Below, piece by piece: positions 1 to 7,741 of a stretch of 64,000 bases of DNA. The DNA is from CBDEGU01 sp965238045 (GTDB taxonomy: Bacteria > Acidobacteriota > Terriglobia > Bryobacterales > UBA6623): positions 372,001 through 436,000 of the forward strand of contig CBDEGU010000010.1 of the NCBI GenBank assembly GCA_965238045.1, given 5' to 3'. A program made the translations under genes and the position numbers. The stretch's first letter is position 1, and each line of letters opens with the position of its first letter. Below the pieces are notes generated by a model, which did not search any database, had not been told where the DNA came from, and saw only the letters and a list, made by a program, of their open reading frames with translations.

Positions 1-2
1 TC

Positions 3-1451
3 CAGCGCGACACCAGAAACGGGCTGGTCGACCTGACGCTCAATGTGAAGGAGCGAGGCAAAAACACGGTCAGCTTGAACGGCGGCGTGTCGGGTTTCGC
101 CGGCAGCTTCGTCGGTTTCGGCTACTCGACGAACAACTTCATCGGACTCGGCGAAACGCTAAGCTTCAACGTCCAGCTCGGCAGCCGTCAGCGGGCGATA
201 ACGTTTGGCTTCACCGAACCTTACTTGTTTGACCGGCCGATCCAGACCGGCTTCACGGTGTTTACCAGCCGCTTCAACTTCAATCAGGGGCGCGAGGCGT
301 CGATCTTTTCCGGGAGGAATCTCGTTCCCCTGTTTAACCAACTGGGACAAAACAACATTCTTGACTTCCGGCAGTCCTCGGTCGGCTTCACAACTTTCGC
401 GAGCTATCCGCTGAGGCGAAGCTTCAACCGCCTGAGCATCAGCTACCGGTACCAGCGCGACGACCTGGTTACCTTCAGCCGCTCGGCCGAGAACCTCTTC
501 CGGTTTCAGAATTTCCTCGGCGTCTCGGGGCCGAACTCCCTGGAAGGGATTACGACCAGCGAGATCACGCCCGGCTTCTTCCATAACACCGTCAATCATC
601 CGATCACCCCCACGGCCGGGAAAAGCCTGTTCTTCCAGACATCGTTCGCCACCATTGGGGGCAATACCCGCTTCATCCAGCCCACCATCGAGGCCAAGTA
701 TTTCAAGAAGATGTCGAAGCGCGGAAATGTGTTCGCGACCCGTTTCTTGTTCTCGTTCTTGAGCGGCTATGGCGGCAAGGTTCCTCCGCCGTTCCGGCGC
801 AGCTATATGGGCGGCGAGAACGACATTCGCGGATTTGAGATCTGGGGCATCAGTCCGATGATATGGATTCCAGATACCGCCACCGTCCCCATACTGAACG
901 ACGACGGGACGCCGCGGCAGCAGGTATTGATCGTCGAGGGCGTCGAGCGCAGCGTGCCTCAACTCACGACGGTTCCAATATTTCGCTTGTCGTTTCCGGG
1001 CGGCGACACCCGCATGGTGACAAACTTTGAGTACCGCATTCCTCTCTTCGGACCGGCCACGATAGCGCCGTTCTTTGATATCGGTTTCAACAAGATTCTG
1101 CTGAAGAATCAGGTGCGGCTCAACGAAGGCCGGGTCACGGAACTGAACGCCATGTTCCCGCAGGCGGGCATCAATCGGAACATCCGCGTCATTCCCGCGA
1201 CGCAGAAGATCCGCATGTCCACTGGCCTGGAACTGCAAGTGATGATGCCGGTCATCAACGCGCCTTTCCGCTTCTATTGGGCTTATAATCCGTCGAGGGT
1301 CCAGACGTTTCTGCGGCCTCCAATTGTCGCCAACCGCTCGCAGTTTCCGAACCTCACTTCTTTCATAAGTGCCATTAGCCCGTTTGGTCGGCCGCTGCCG
1401 TTCTTCGAGAAGAAGAAGATCTTCCGGTTCACGGTCAGCCGCACGTTCTAA
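3..1451 (+). CDS. bamA: BamA outer-membrane insertase, C-terminal part (5' end outside window)
   Basis: C-terminal half of the outer-membrane beta-barrel assembly protein BamA, which inserts barrel proteins into the outer membrane. The frame is open from base 3; the first visible residues, ending NVKERGKNTVSLNGG, match the end of the last POTRA domain running into the barrel (first strands GGVSGFAGSFVGFGYSTNN). A barrel motif GGENDIRGFE lies near residue 275 and the protein ends in aromatic FTVSRTF, the usual C-terminal barrel signal. The first visible ATG (45) is internal, so the gene is partial at the window edge. The skp gene follows 79 bases downstream, the usual bamA-skp order. Identity is well supported; substrate range cannot be inferred. 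Confidence 0.93.
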   Translation, partial: QRDTRNGLVDLTLNVKERGKNTVSLNGGVSGFAGSFVGFGYSTNNFIGLGETLSFNVQLGSRQRAITFGFTEPYLFDRPIQTGFTVFTSRFNFNQGREASIFSGRNLVPLFNQLGQNNILDFRQSSVGFTTFASYPLRRSFNRLSISYRYQRDDLVTFSRSAENLFRFQNFLGVSGPNSLEGITTSEITPGFFHNTVNHPITPTAGKSLFFQTSFATIGGNTRFIQPTIEAKYFKKMSKRGNVFATRFLFSFLSGYGGKVPPPFRRSYMGGENDIRGFEIWGISPMIWIPDTATVPILNDDGTPRQQVLIVEGVERSVPQLTTVPIFRLSFPGGDTRMVTNFEYRIPLFGPATIAPFFDIGFNKILLKNQVRLNEGRVTELNAMFPQAGINRNIRVIPATQKIRMSTGLELQVMMPVINAPFRFYWAYNPSRVQTFLRPPIVANRSQFPNLTSFISAISPFGRPLPFFEKKKIFRFTVSRTF

Positions 1452-1530
1452 GGCGCGGCGCCGGGAGGGCGCTATGATAGACTGAAGACACTTTCCTGCT
1501 AGTGTGTTACGGGTTGTTTCGAGGGGCTCC

Positions 1531-2127
1531 ATGCTAAGAAAAATATTGCGGCAAGGTTCTTTATTCGCGCTATCCCTGGTGGCGGCGAGCTCGCTTTTCG
1601 GGCAAGCGGCGGCCACCGGCACGCGCATCGGTTTGATCGCCATCCAGGACGCGATCGTGGGAACTCAGGAGGGTCAGAAAATCACTGCGGCTCTGCGCGC
1701 CAAGTACAAACCAGCCGAAGACGACATCAAGAAACAGCAGGCCGCGATCGGAGAACTGCGCCAGCAACTCCAAAGAGGCGCGAACACGATGAGTGAAGAC
1801 GCCAAGCGGAGACTGGTTCGCGATATCCAAACCAAGGAGCGCAAGGCAAAGCGCTCGATGGAAGATGCCGAATCTGAATTTCAGCGTGAGTTTCAGCGAT
1901 TCCAGCAGGAAGCTTTCGCGAAGCTGCGCTCGGTCATCAAGAAATACATGAACGACAAGGGACTCTCGCTCATTCTTGACATATCATCAGCCCAAACGCC
2001 CGTCGTGGACGCCTCAAGCGAACTTCTCATCACCAACGACATCATCGAACTCTTCGACAAAGAGAACCCGGTCGCAGCCGCGGCTTCGGCCGCTCCCGCC
2101 GGCGCGGCCGCCAAGCCAACCCCCTAG
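1531..2127 (+). CDS. skp: OmpH/Skp-family periplasmic chaperone
   Basis: Periplasmic holdase for unfolded outer-membrane proteins, working with BamA. ATG 1531 is preferred over the in-frame GTG at 1504: GAGGGG lies about 5-8 bases upstream and the ATG opens a clean signal peptide (MLRKILRQGSLFALSL, cleavage near FGQAAA). The mature part starts with the family pattern IGLIAIQDAIVGTQEGQ, then a long Lys/Glu/Gln-rich coiled coil (roughly residues 55-130) and a C-terminal strand region LSLILDISSAQTPVVD. The length of 198 residues is a little longer than E. coli Skp because of an Ala/Pro-rich tail. It lies directly after bamA, as in many diderms. Confidence 0.9.
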   Translation: MLRKILRQGSLFALSLVAASSLFGQAAATGTRIGLIAIQDAIVGTQEGQKITAALRAKYKPAEDDIKKQQAAIGELRQQLQRGANTMSEDAKRRLVRDIQTKERKAKRSMEDAESEFQREFQRFQQEAFAKLRSVIKKYMNDKGLSLILDISSAQTPVVDASSELLITNDIIELFDKENPVAAAASAAPAGAAAKPTP

Positions 2128-2240
2128 CGGCCCGTGGCAGCAGTTCGGTTGGGCCCGCGGCAGGATTTGCGGCGGCGCGGCGCCGGCAGCCTCGTTGCGA
2201 CTCGCTTGAGATGAACCACATCACCGCCCTCCTCGCGCCT

Positions 2241-2430
2241 AGCCCGTCTTTCTCACCAAGTGGCCCGGTGAAGTGGAGGGGCGAAGTGCGTGAGAGGCGC
2301 GTCAGCGGGAGGCGCGCGCCGCTTGACGAGCGCAGGCGTACTTGACAGTACGTTGAGCACGGCAAGCAAGCGCAACGAAGGAATGGCGGGCCTATCATGT
2401 GCTTCGGTCGTCAGTGGTGAGAAATGCGGG
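2241..2430. repeat. MITE-like repeat family A, copy 1 (about 190 bp)
   Basis: Non-coding element whose ends are inverted repeats: CCCGTCTTTCTCACCA at the left and TGGTGAGAAATGCGGG at the right. The inside contains GACGAGCGCAGGCGTACTTG and CAACGAAGGAATGGCGGG. The same sequence with the same ends recurs at 46558-46733, and the left end alone at 41618. It has no transposase gene, so it would be a non-autonomous element moved in trans. Confidence 0.75.
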
Positions 2431-2544
2431 CTAGCTTTCGGCCCCTCGGCGAACAGCTTGAAACCAGGCCGTGCGATACATCGCATCCGTATGAGCCCCG
2501 CGCCCCGCACGCCGGTCCGGAGCGCTCCTTCCAGCCGGCAAACG

Positions 2545-4151
2545 AGCATTTTCCAATCCAAGAATGATCCTGAAACGGGTCTGGGTGGGTAAGGGTGCAG
2601 GGGTGGGTAGCGATCTCCTTTCTAGGGGGCAGGGGCGAGGGGGCTGTGAGGGCGCAGGGGGACGCTCATCTGGAGCGTGCTCCAGGTCCGCGGCCACGTT
2701 TCTGTCCATGGGTTTGCTCTCACCCCGTGCCGCCGTTTCCCTCCGCGCGCAGCCGGGCCGCAGGGAGCCCGGAGGGCGAGCGAAGGTCCCGGCTGCGCGG
2801 TGCCCTCCTACCACCGCGAGCGGCTCGCGGCCAGCAGTTCTCTCTTGCGCCGCTGCATCCGCAGCGCACACTCGGTGTCGCTCATCCGGCCGGCTTGCTG
2901 CTCCAGAAAAGCAGCCGTGACGCCGGGCTTCAAGTAGCTTTCCCATTGATCGAGCGAAAGCAGCTTCTCGTAGGGCGTGCGGTAGTCTCCGAGCCGGTAG
3001 CGGCGCCGCCGCTTGCCCTTCCCGTCCACCTCCACGGTGGCGAATCCGCAAGGGCGATGGTAGTTCAAGTAGGGATTGAACTCGGCCATGTAGAAACGCT
3101 GAAACTCTTCGGCATGCTCGGCTCCGATCGGTTCGTGTCCGATGTGTTTGCGCACCACCGCCCCATTCTTGCCCTCGACCAACGCGTTGTCGGTTGTGCG
3201 ATGCGCCCGCGACTTGGTGAACTCCCCCACCAGCAGTTTGTTCAACAATTTCTCGACCCGGTAATTGAGAAACTCCGAGCCGTTGTCGGAATGAAACCCC
3301 TCGATGCGGAAAGGGTACTGATGCAGCATGGCCTCTAAAACCGGGATCAAATGCGATTCCGAGATCGTCTGGCAGCAGCCCACCGTCTGCCACTGCGTCA
3401 CCGCGTCGACGGCGTTGATATGGTGGAGCCCCCGGCGGGTGGAGGTGTCGCCCTGATGCACGGTATCGACCCACAAGTAGCCCGGCCGGCCGCGATGGTC
3501 GGGCTTGCGGCGCTCGCCAATGCCCACGGCGCGGGCGCGGGTGCTGGTGTGATGGACGTGGTGCTGGCGATAGGCCGCCCCGCGCCGCAAGTTGTAGATG
3601 TGGGAGGAAGAAATCTCCGCCAGCCGCTGATAGGCCTCCTTGTGATAGACGTTGTATTCCCGCCACAGAATGCGCCGCACCGCCGGGCCCGAGAGCCCTT
3701 CGTGCGCCGCGTCGGCTGCTGCCAGCAAGGCGATGTCGCCGGGCGTGTAGCGGACCGGAAAACGCCGCCGCCGCGGCTGTCTCAGCCGCACCGCGCCCTG
3801 CTGGCGATACTGCCCAATCAGGCGAGTGATCTGCGGCAGACTGCGTCCGCTCAGCCTGCTTAAATAGTGGCGCACGACCCCTTTGTCTTTCTTGGGCAAC
3901 CCGAGATACTGCTGCCTGCCAAGGGTGCGCTCGACCAGATTGTAGATCTCGCCCAGGCCCGACAGAGTGAAAACCAGCTCTTCGCTGGCCGCTAGGAACT
4001 CCCGCATCTGCTCTAGCGTGAGACATTCGACTTTCTGCATGATGATGTGCATTCACCCGCAGTGTCCCTCCTCCCTCCTTGGTCGCTTTCAGGATCATCT
4101 TGTGTTGGAAATACTCCCCCCTTTCAGGATCATCTTGTATTGGACAACTCT
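2545..4151 (-). mobile_element. Insertion sequence copy 1, 1607 bp, integrase-core (IS481-like) type
   Basis: Exactly the same 1607-bp unit as 26291-27897 but inverted; the edges were set by comparing the two copies. Ends are imperfect inverted repeats (AGCATTTTCCAATCCAAG at the left, AGAGTTGTCCAATACAAG on the other strand). AACG occurs directly at 2541-2544 and 4152-4155, consistent with a short target duplication. The transposase-proximal end carries a second tandem copy of the terminal sequence (ATGATCCTGAAAG twice). The element sits between skp and the bactofilin gene. Confidence 0.9.
2808..4052 (-). CDS. Integrase-core (DDE) transposase of IS copy 1
   Basis: 414-residue DDE transposase. 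An N-terminal helix-turn-helix region (residues about 45-100, LSRLSGRSLPQITRLIGQYR) is followed by an rve integrase core with VDTVHQGD (first Asp), HSDNGSEF (second Asp) and LVEGKNGAVVRK (Glu), Asp and Glu about 36 residues apart. The C-terminus is basic. It differs from the copy at 26390-27634 at three visible residues: GLGE versus GRGE near 33, FPVRY versus FPARY, and YLWVDTV versus YLRVDTV next to the first catalytic Asp. The last change puts Trp where copy 2 has Arg. Near identity means recent transposition. IS481-like by architecture; the exact family was not confirmed. Confidence 0.88.
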   Translation of the reverse strand: MHIIMQKVECLTLEQMREFLAASEELVFTLSGLGEIYNLVERTLGRQQYLGLPKKDKGVVRHYLSRLSGRSLPQITRLIGQYRQQGAVRLRQPRRRRFPVRYTPGDIALLAAADAAHEGLSGPAVRRILWREYNVYHKEAYQRLAEISSSHIYNLRRGAAYRQHHVHHTSTRARAVGIGERRKPDHRGRPGYLWVDTVHQGDTSTRRGLHHINAVDAVTQWQTVGCCQTISESHLIPVLEAMLHQYPFRIEGFHSDNGSEFLNYRVEKLLNKLLVGEFTKSRAHRTTDNALVEGKNGAVVRKHIGHEPIGAEHAEEFQRFYMAEFNPYLNYHRPCGFATVEVDGKGKRRRRYRLGDYRTPYEKLLSLDQWESYLKPGVTAAFLEQQAGRMSDTECALRMQRRKRELLAASRSRW

Positions 4152-4191
4152 AACGTTGTACCATAGGAGTTTTATACGGGAGAGTACGCAC

Positions 4192-4800
4192 ATGTGGGGA
4201 CGAAAAGAAGAGGCGGGACCGTCGGCGGGAGTCCGCCCTCAACAAGGCGCGTCGGCGGCGTCACGGGAGACCGCGCTCGCGCGTCCAGCTTCTCCCGCCG
4301 CGACGGCAAGGCCCGCCAGGGGAGAGCGGGCACAGCAACCGTCGACACATTTCGGCAAGGGATTGAAGATCAAGGGCGAAATCTCCGGCGGAGAGGACAC
4401 CTATATTGACGGAGAAGTCGAGGGCACGATCGACCTCAGCCAGAGCTGTCTGACGATCGGCCCCAACGGCGATGTTCGCGCTCATGTAAAGGTCCGCTCC
4501 GTTACAGTTCTCGGACGGCTGGAAGGCAGCGTAACGGCCGCCGAGAAAATCGAGATCCGCAAAACCGGCTCGCTCGAAGGCGATCTCGTCACTCCCCGGA
4601 TCGTGATCGAGGACGGGGCGGTCTTTCGCGGCAACATCGACATCGTGAAGCCCGACGTGGCGCGGTCGTCTCCCGCCGCGAGCAACGACAAGGGCGCGAA
4701 GCATCGTCCGTCCGTCCAGAGGTTAGGCGCCGCGGCGGCGGCCGGCGCCGCGCCCGGACCCGATTCCGGACTCGCCGGGCCTAGAACGGCGAAGCGCTAA
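4192..4800 (+). CDS. Bactofilin family protein
   Basis: Bactofilins are small beta-helical cytoskeletal proteins that polymerise at the membrane in cell shape or polar organisation. ATG 4192 is preceded by GGGAGAG at a suitable distance; longer upstream reading runs into the IS and is not natural. Residues about 1-50 are a low-complexity Ala/Arg/Pro tail, then the domain THFGKGLKIKGEISGGEDTY and repeated strand turns (DGEVEGTIDL, LGRLEGSVTAAEKIEI, KTGSLEGDLVTPRIVIEDGA), and a disordered C-terminus. It heads a three-gene run with the methyltransferase (28-base gap) and TPR gene. IS copy 1 ends only 40 bases upstream, so the native promoter may have been displaced. Confidence 0.88.
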   Translation: MWGRKEEAGPSAGVRPQQGASAASRETALARPASPAATARPARGERAQQPSTHFGKGLKIKGEISGGEDTYIDGEVEGTIDLSQSCLTIGPNGDVRAHVKVRSVTVLGRLEGSVTAAEKIEIRKTGSLEGDLVTPRIVIEDGAVFRGNIDIVKPDVARSSPAASNDKGAKHRPSVQRLGAAAAAGAAPGPDSGLAGPRTAKR

Positions 4801-4828
4801 TACGGTCTGTCCGGCCGCAGGCTGCCCA

Positions 4829-5425
4829 GTGAACCGTAGCAACCCGGAAGTCGTCCAGCGGCACAGCAGCGGGTTGCGATTCTTCTTCGATTCGCTGCCA
4901 AAGTCCCGCCCAATGCAGCTGCTCGATCTGGGCGGATTGAACGAGTCGAATGTAAACTTTTTGAGTTCGCTGGAATGCAGGGTCTACGCGCTGGATCTGC
5001 TCAATCTCTTCGACCGCTTCCAGTCTCGCTTGCCCGCCCGCCAGTTTGAACCCGGCAGCGCCCATGCGTTCGTCGAAGAGTACCTGGGGTTTCCTCCAGA
5101 GCATTTCGACGCTATCCTCGTGTGGGACGTGCTGGAACACTTCCATCCGGAGGTGCTGGACCGGACTGTGTCGCGCCTGGGACAGATCCTGGTTCCCGGG
5201 GGACATATGCTGGCCTTTTTCCACACCCACGCCCGCGGCGACCTCGTGCCGGTTCAGCGATATCAGATCGAAAGCTGCGATACGCTTCATCTGCGGGAAT
5301 TGCAGCGCCGGCCACGGCCCAGCACCTTCCACACCCGCGGCGTGGAGAGGCTGTTCGGTGATTTCAGCGCCGTCAAGTTTTTCTTGACTCGCGATCACCT
5401 CCGGGAAGTAATCATCGTGCGATGA
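4829..5425 (+). CDS. Class I SAM-dependent methyltransferase-like protein
   Basis: 198 residues, GTG start 28 bases after the bactofilin stop. It has a Rossmann methyltransferase pattern: a motif I-like segment MQLLDLGGLNESN (residues about 29-41), an acidic strand end YALDLLNL, and the post-motif FDAILVWDVLEHFHPEVLD followed by LVPGGHMLAFFHT, typical of the Methyltransf_11/25 folds. The glycine-rich loop is LDLGGLN rather than the usual DxGxGxG, so SAM binding is likely but not certain. The substrate is unknown. Same strand and tight spacing suggest co-transcription with bactofilin and the TPR gene. Confidence 0.65.
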   Translation: MNRSNPEVVQRHSSGLRFFFDSLPKSRPMQLLDLGGLNESNVNFLSSLECRVYALDLLNLFDRFQSRLPARQFEPGSAHAFVEEYLGFPPEHFDAILVWDVLEHFHPEVLDRTVSRLGQILVPGGHMLAFFHTHARGDLVPVQRYQIESCDTLHLRELQRRPRPSTFHTRGVERLFGDFSAVKFFLTRDHLREVIIVR

Positions 5426-5441
5426 CGCGCGTCCACTAAAT

Positions 5442-6431
5442 GTGACCCTGACCCGAATCCGCCTCCTGCCGCTGATCTGGCTCGTGCTGCTGCTGCCGCC
5501 CCTCCTTCCAGGAGGCGAGACCGACTACCAGAAGCTCGGCCATGAACATTTCTTCAATCTGGAATACAACGAGGCCATCACGGCCTATCAGCACCTGATC
5601 CGGCAGGCGCCCCTAGACCCTCGGCCACGAAACTATCTGGCGGTGGCCGTTCTCTACAAGGAGCTATTGCGGCTCGGAATGCTTGAGACCAGCGCCTTTC
5701 GGGGGGACAACCAGTTTCTCGACCGGGAGAAACCGGAGCCCGATCCAGCGGCGCGTGCCCGGTTTCTGAGCGTGCTACAACAGGCGCGGGATCTCGCGCA
5801 AAAGGGGTTGGAACGAGATCCGGAGAATTTCAAGCTCCGGTATTCGCTTGCGGTCAACTACGGCCTGCGGGCGAATTACCAGTTCATGATCGAAAAATCC
5901 TACCTGGCCGCTCTTCGCAACGGAAGCAAGGCCAACAAGCAGAGCAGGATAGTGGTCGAGCAGCACCCCGAACTGGTTGATGCGTACCTGGTGGCCGGGG
6001 TATATGAATACGTCGTGGGCAGTCTCCCCTGGGCGGTGCGCGCCCTGATTGCCGTCGGCGGCATTCGTGGCGACAAGAAAAAGGGGAAACGCTATGTCGC
6101 CCAGGTGGCACGGGAGGGGACGCTGGCACGCGACGAGGCCCGCGCGCTCCTGACGATCCTCCTGCGCCGCGAGCGGAGGCCCGTCGAGGCCGCCGAAGTG
6201 CTCACGAGCATCATTCAGGATTTCCCCCGCAACTACGTCCTCCACCTGGAACTGGCCGCCATGCATCTGGACGCGGACGAAAAGGAGCAGGCTCTGGAAG
6301 TATTCCGCAACGTGCGCCGCAAGGTCGAAGCCAATCAAGACCGTTTCGGACGCATGCCCGCGCCGGCGCGCCAGGCCCTGGGCCGGAAGATCGAACAGCT
6401 CGAAGAAGAACTGCCACTGGCCCGAAACTGA
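5442..6431 (+). CDS. Secreted or membrane-anchored TPR protein
   Basis: 329 residues, GTG start 16 bases after the methyltransferase. The N-terminus is a signal sequence (LLPLIWLVLLLPPLLPGG). The rest is alpha-helical with TPR-like repeats: YQKLGHEHFFNLEYNEAI near residue 30, PLDPRPRNYLAVAVLYKEL near 55, and later DFPRNYVLHLELAAMHLDADEKEQALEVF near 255-285. Such proteins scaffold periplasmic protein-protein interactions. No enzymatic motif is seen and the partner is unknown. Confidence 0.75.
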   Translation: MTLTRIRLLPLIWLVLLLPPLLPGGETDYQKLGHEHFFNLEYNEAITAYQHLIRQAPLDPRPRNYLAVAVLYKELLRLGMLETSAFRGDNQFLDREKPEPDPAARARFLSVLQQARDLAQKGLERDPENFKLRYSLAVNYGLRANYQFMIEKSYLAALRNGSKANKQSRIVVEQHPELVDAYLVAGVYEYVVGSLPWAVRALIAVGGIRGDKKKGKRYVAQVAREGTLARDEARALLTILLRRERRPVEAAEVLTSIIQDFPRNYVLHLELAAMHLDADEKEQALEVFRNVRRKVEANQDRFGRMPAPARQALGRKIEQLEEELPLARN

Positions 6432-7201
6432 ACAGCGGCCTCAGGCAGCGTGAGTCGGATCGTGTTTATATATGGGCCTCCGAGTAGCAACGTAACAGGA
6501 AGTCGTGTTAAGCGGTAGCGACCGCCCATAACCATCTGATGGGAAAGGAGGTGATGGTGGATCCTGGAGCACTTCTTCGTCCGCGATGTCAGGGACAGAT
6601 CGCTCGCAGACTGAGACAAACCAGGATTCATCAGAAACGCCAAGATGCTGAAAACATCAGGGTTAGCAGAAGTGCTCCACGGGGCGCTGTTCCATTGCTA
6701 CTTGCACCCCGAGAGGTACTAATGTGCTCGATGGCTGTAACGTTTGCCAGTTTTCGACTCCTGATTTAATGAGAGCCCATATGCTCTCGACTCAGACCCC
6801 GAACAGCCGGTGGTCACAAAACAAGGAGAACGAGATGCTAGAACAAAGTACCCCAGAAGTTGATCTTCAAGGCCCAGCATGGGGTGACGACGCCCCCCGC
6901 GGCGGCAAAGCCGTACTGAACCGAATCATCAAGGAAAAGGCGACTGTTCGACACCCTGAAACGCCAACTTCGCTAGGATGCCTGTGTCGAGGGCCAAGAA
7001 CGTCGTGAAGACGCCAATCATTGCTGTGGACTGGCGACTTATTCTGACCTCCGTAGAGCGGAGATTTGCTAACCACGAGTTGAGAAGTTGGAGCGCCAGA
7101 TCGTGGGCCAGGGCCTCCTTGCCGAACAGCTCCTCGACGGATACGGCAATCGACGGTGGCCGTTTTGCTGACATTGTCCCTCTCGCGGTCTAACTCCTGT
7201 T
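6432..7201. other. Gene-poor region with weak small ORFs
   Basis: No convincing gene. A 57-codon reading frame from ATG 6835 (plus strand) has a good AAGGAGAA site 4 bases upstream but no recognisable product. AAAGGAGGTGATGG near 6544 looks like a strong ribosome binding site, but the frame behind it shows no family. The short minus-strand ORF 6929-7174 is listed separately. The region may be decayed coding DNA. Confidence 0.4.
6929..7174 (-). CDS. Small hypothetical protein, possibly the start of a broken gene
   Basis: 81 codons from an ATG preceded by GAGAGG about 4 bases upstream. The product begins MSAKRPPSIAVSVEEL and contains a hydrophobic stretch (TAMIGVFTTFLALDTGILA), so it could be a membrane protein start. 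It stops soon after that stretch; a neighbouring frame stays open for about 30 further codons, so a frameshifted longer gene is possible. No family recognised. Confidence 0.3.
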   Translation of the reverse strand: MSAKRPPSIAVSVEELFGKEALAHDLALQLLNSWLANLRSTEVRISRQSTAMIGVFTTFLALDTGILAKLAFQGVEQSPFP

Positions 7202-7275
7202 TAGGCTGACCAGCACAAAAAAATCCTACCCTGGGTCGCAGTATAACTCTTCAGGGTGTGGACACCACCCCCCCC

Positions 7276-7303
7276 TTGACACCCCCTGCCCCTGCGCTAC
7301 GAT
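7276..7303 (+). promoter_or_regulatory. Possible sigma-70-like promoter
   Basis: TTGACA at 7276-7281 and TACGAT at 7298-7303 with a 16-base spacer. No convincing gene follows (only the minisatellite), so this is weak. TTGACACCC also recurs at 7723 and 54869 in repeat-rich DNA and may belong to repeats rather than to a promoter. Confidence 0.2.
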
Positions 7304-7324
7304 TGGGGTAACATAAAGGACGTT

Positions 7325-7445
7325 ATGGGCAATCGGGGCAATCGGGGTCAGGGCAATCGGGGTCAGGGGCAATCGGGGTCGGGCAATCGGGGTCAGGGGC
7401 AATCGGGGTCAGGGGCGGGGAAACCGGGACAGCCTCAGTTTCGCT
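7325..7445. repeat. Minisatellite of GGCAATCGGGGTCA units with GGGACAGCCTCA end
   Basis: About seven imperfect copies of GGCAATCGGGGTCA in direct tandem, ending in GAAACCGGGACAGCCTCA. The inverse of that end (GAGGCTGTCCCGGTTTC) lies at 7604, so 7325-7660 reads as a large inverted-repeat unit. The same GGCAATCGGGG unit, inverted, lies just upstream of the second RAYT gene (50622-50643), linking it to the RAYT repeats. Confidence 0.8.
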
Positions 7446-7603
7446 GAAGGTCGCAGCCTGTAGACTGGTAAACAACTACAATAAAACGACTTAGATGATA
7501 TCCATCAATCTCATACGAGCAGCGGCCTGCCCGGACTTGACCCCATAAGCCATTCATTTACTTAGACTTGATGACGCTACTGGCCCAGCACTTGGCAAGA
7601 ATC

Positions 7604-7660
7604 GAGGCTGTCCCGGTTTCCGGTTTCCGGCGGTTTCCGGTCGGTTTCCGGTTTCCGGTT
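7604..7660. repeat. Inverted partner repeat: GAGGCTGTCCC plus CGGTTTC units
   Basis: GAGGCTGTCCCGGTTTC followed by five to six copies of CGGTTTC or similar. It is the reverse complement of the GGGACAGCCTCA end at 7419-7437 and of the sequence at 10400-10415, and closes the inverted-repeat unit that opens at 7325. The 160 bases between them show no gene. Confidence 0.7.
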
Positions 7661-7741
7661 CGAATCCGCACAAGTCACATCCAAGCAATACTTTACGTGA
7701 GATCGTAGCGCGGACTTCGCTCTTGACACCCGCGGCTGTTC

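Noticed and set aside
159..1643. Long minus-strand ORF of 494 codons across bamA
   Set aside because: It is the antisense shadow of bamA and skp in GC-rich DNA; the plus-strand products match known families and this one does not.
2431..2544. Coding remnant between MITE A and IS copy 1
   Set aside because: Short frames only and no recognisable family.
6724..7008. Zinc-finger-like gene with CNVCQFSTPDLMRAHM
   Set aside because: Cys-x2-Cys and one His occur in a short frame without conserved neighbours; likely chance.
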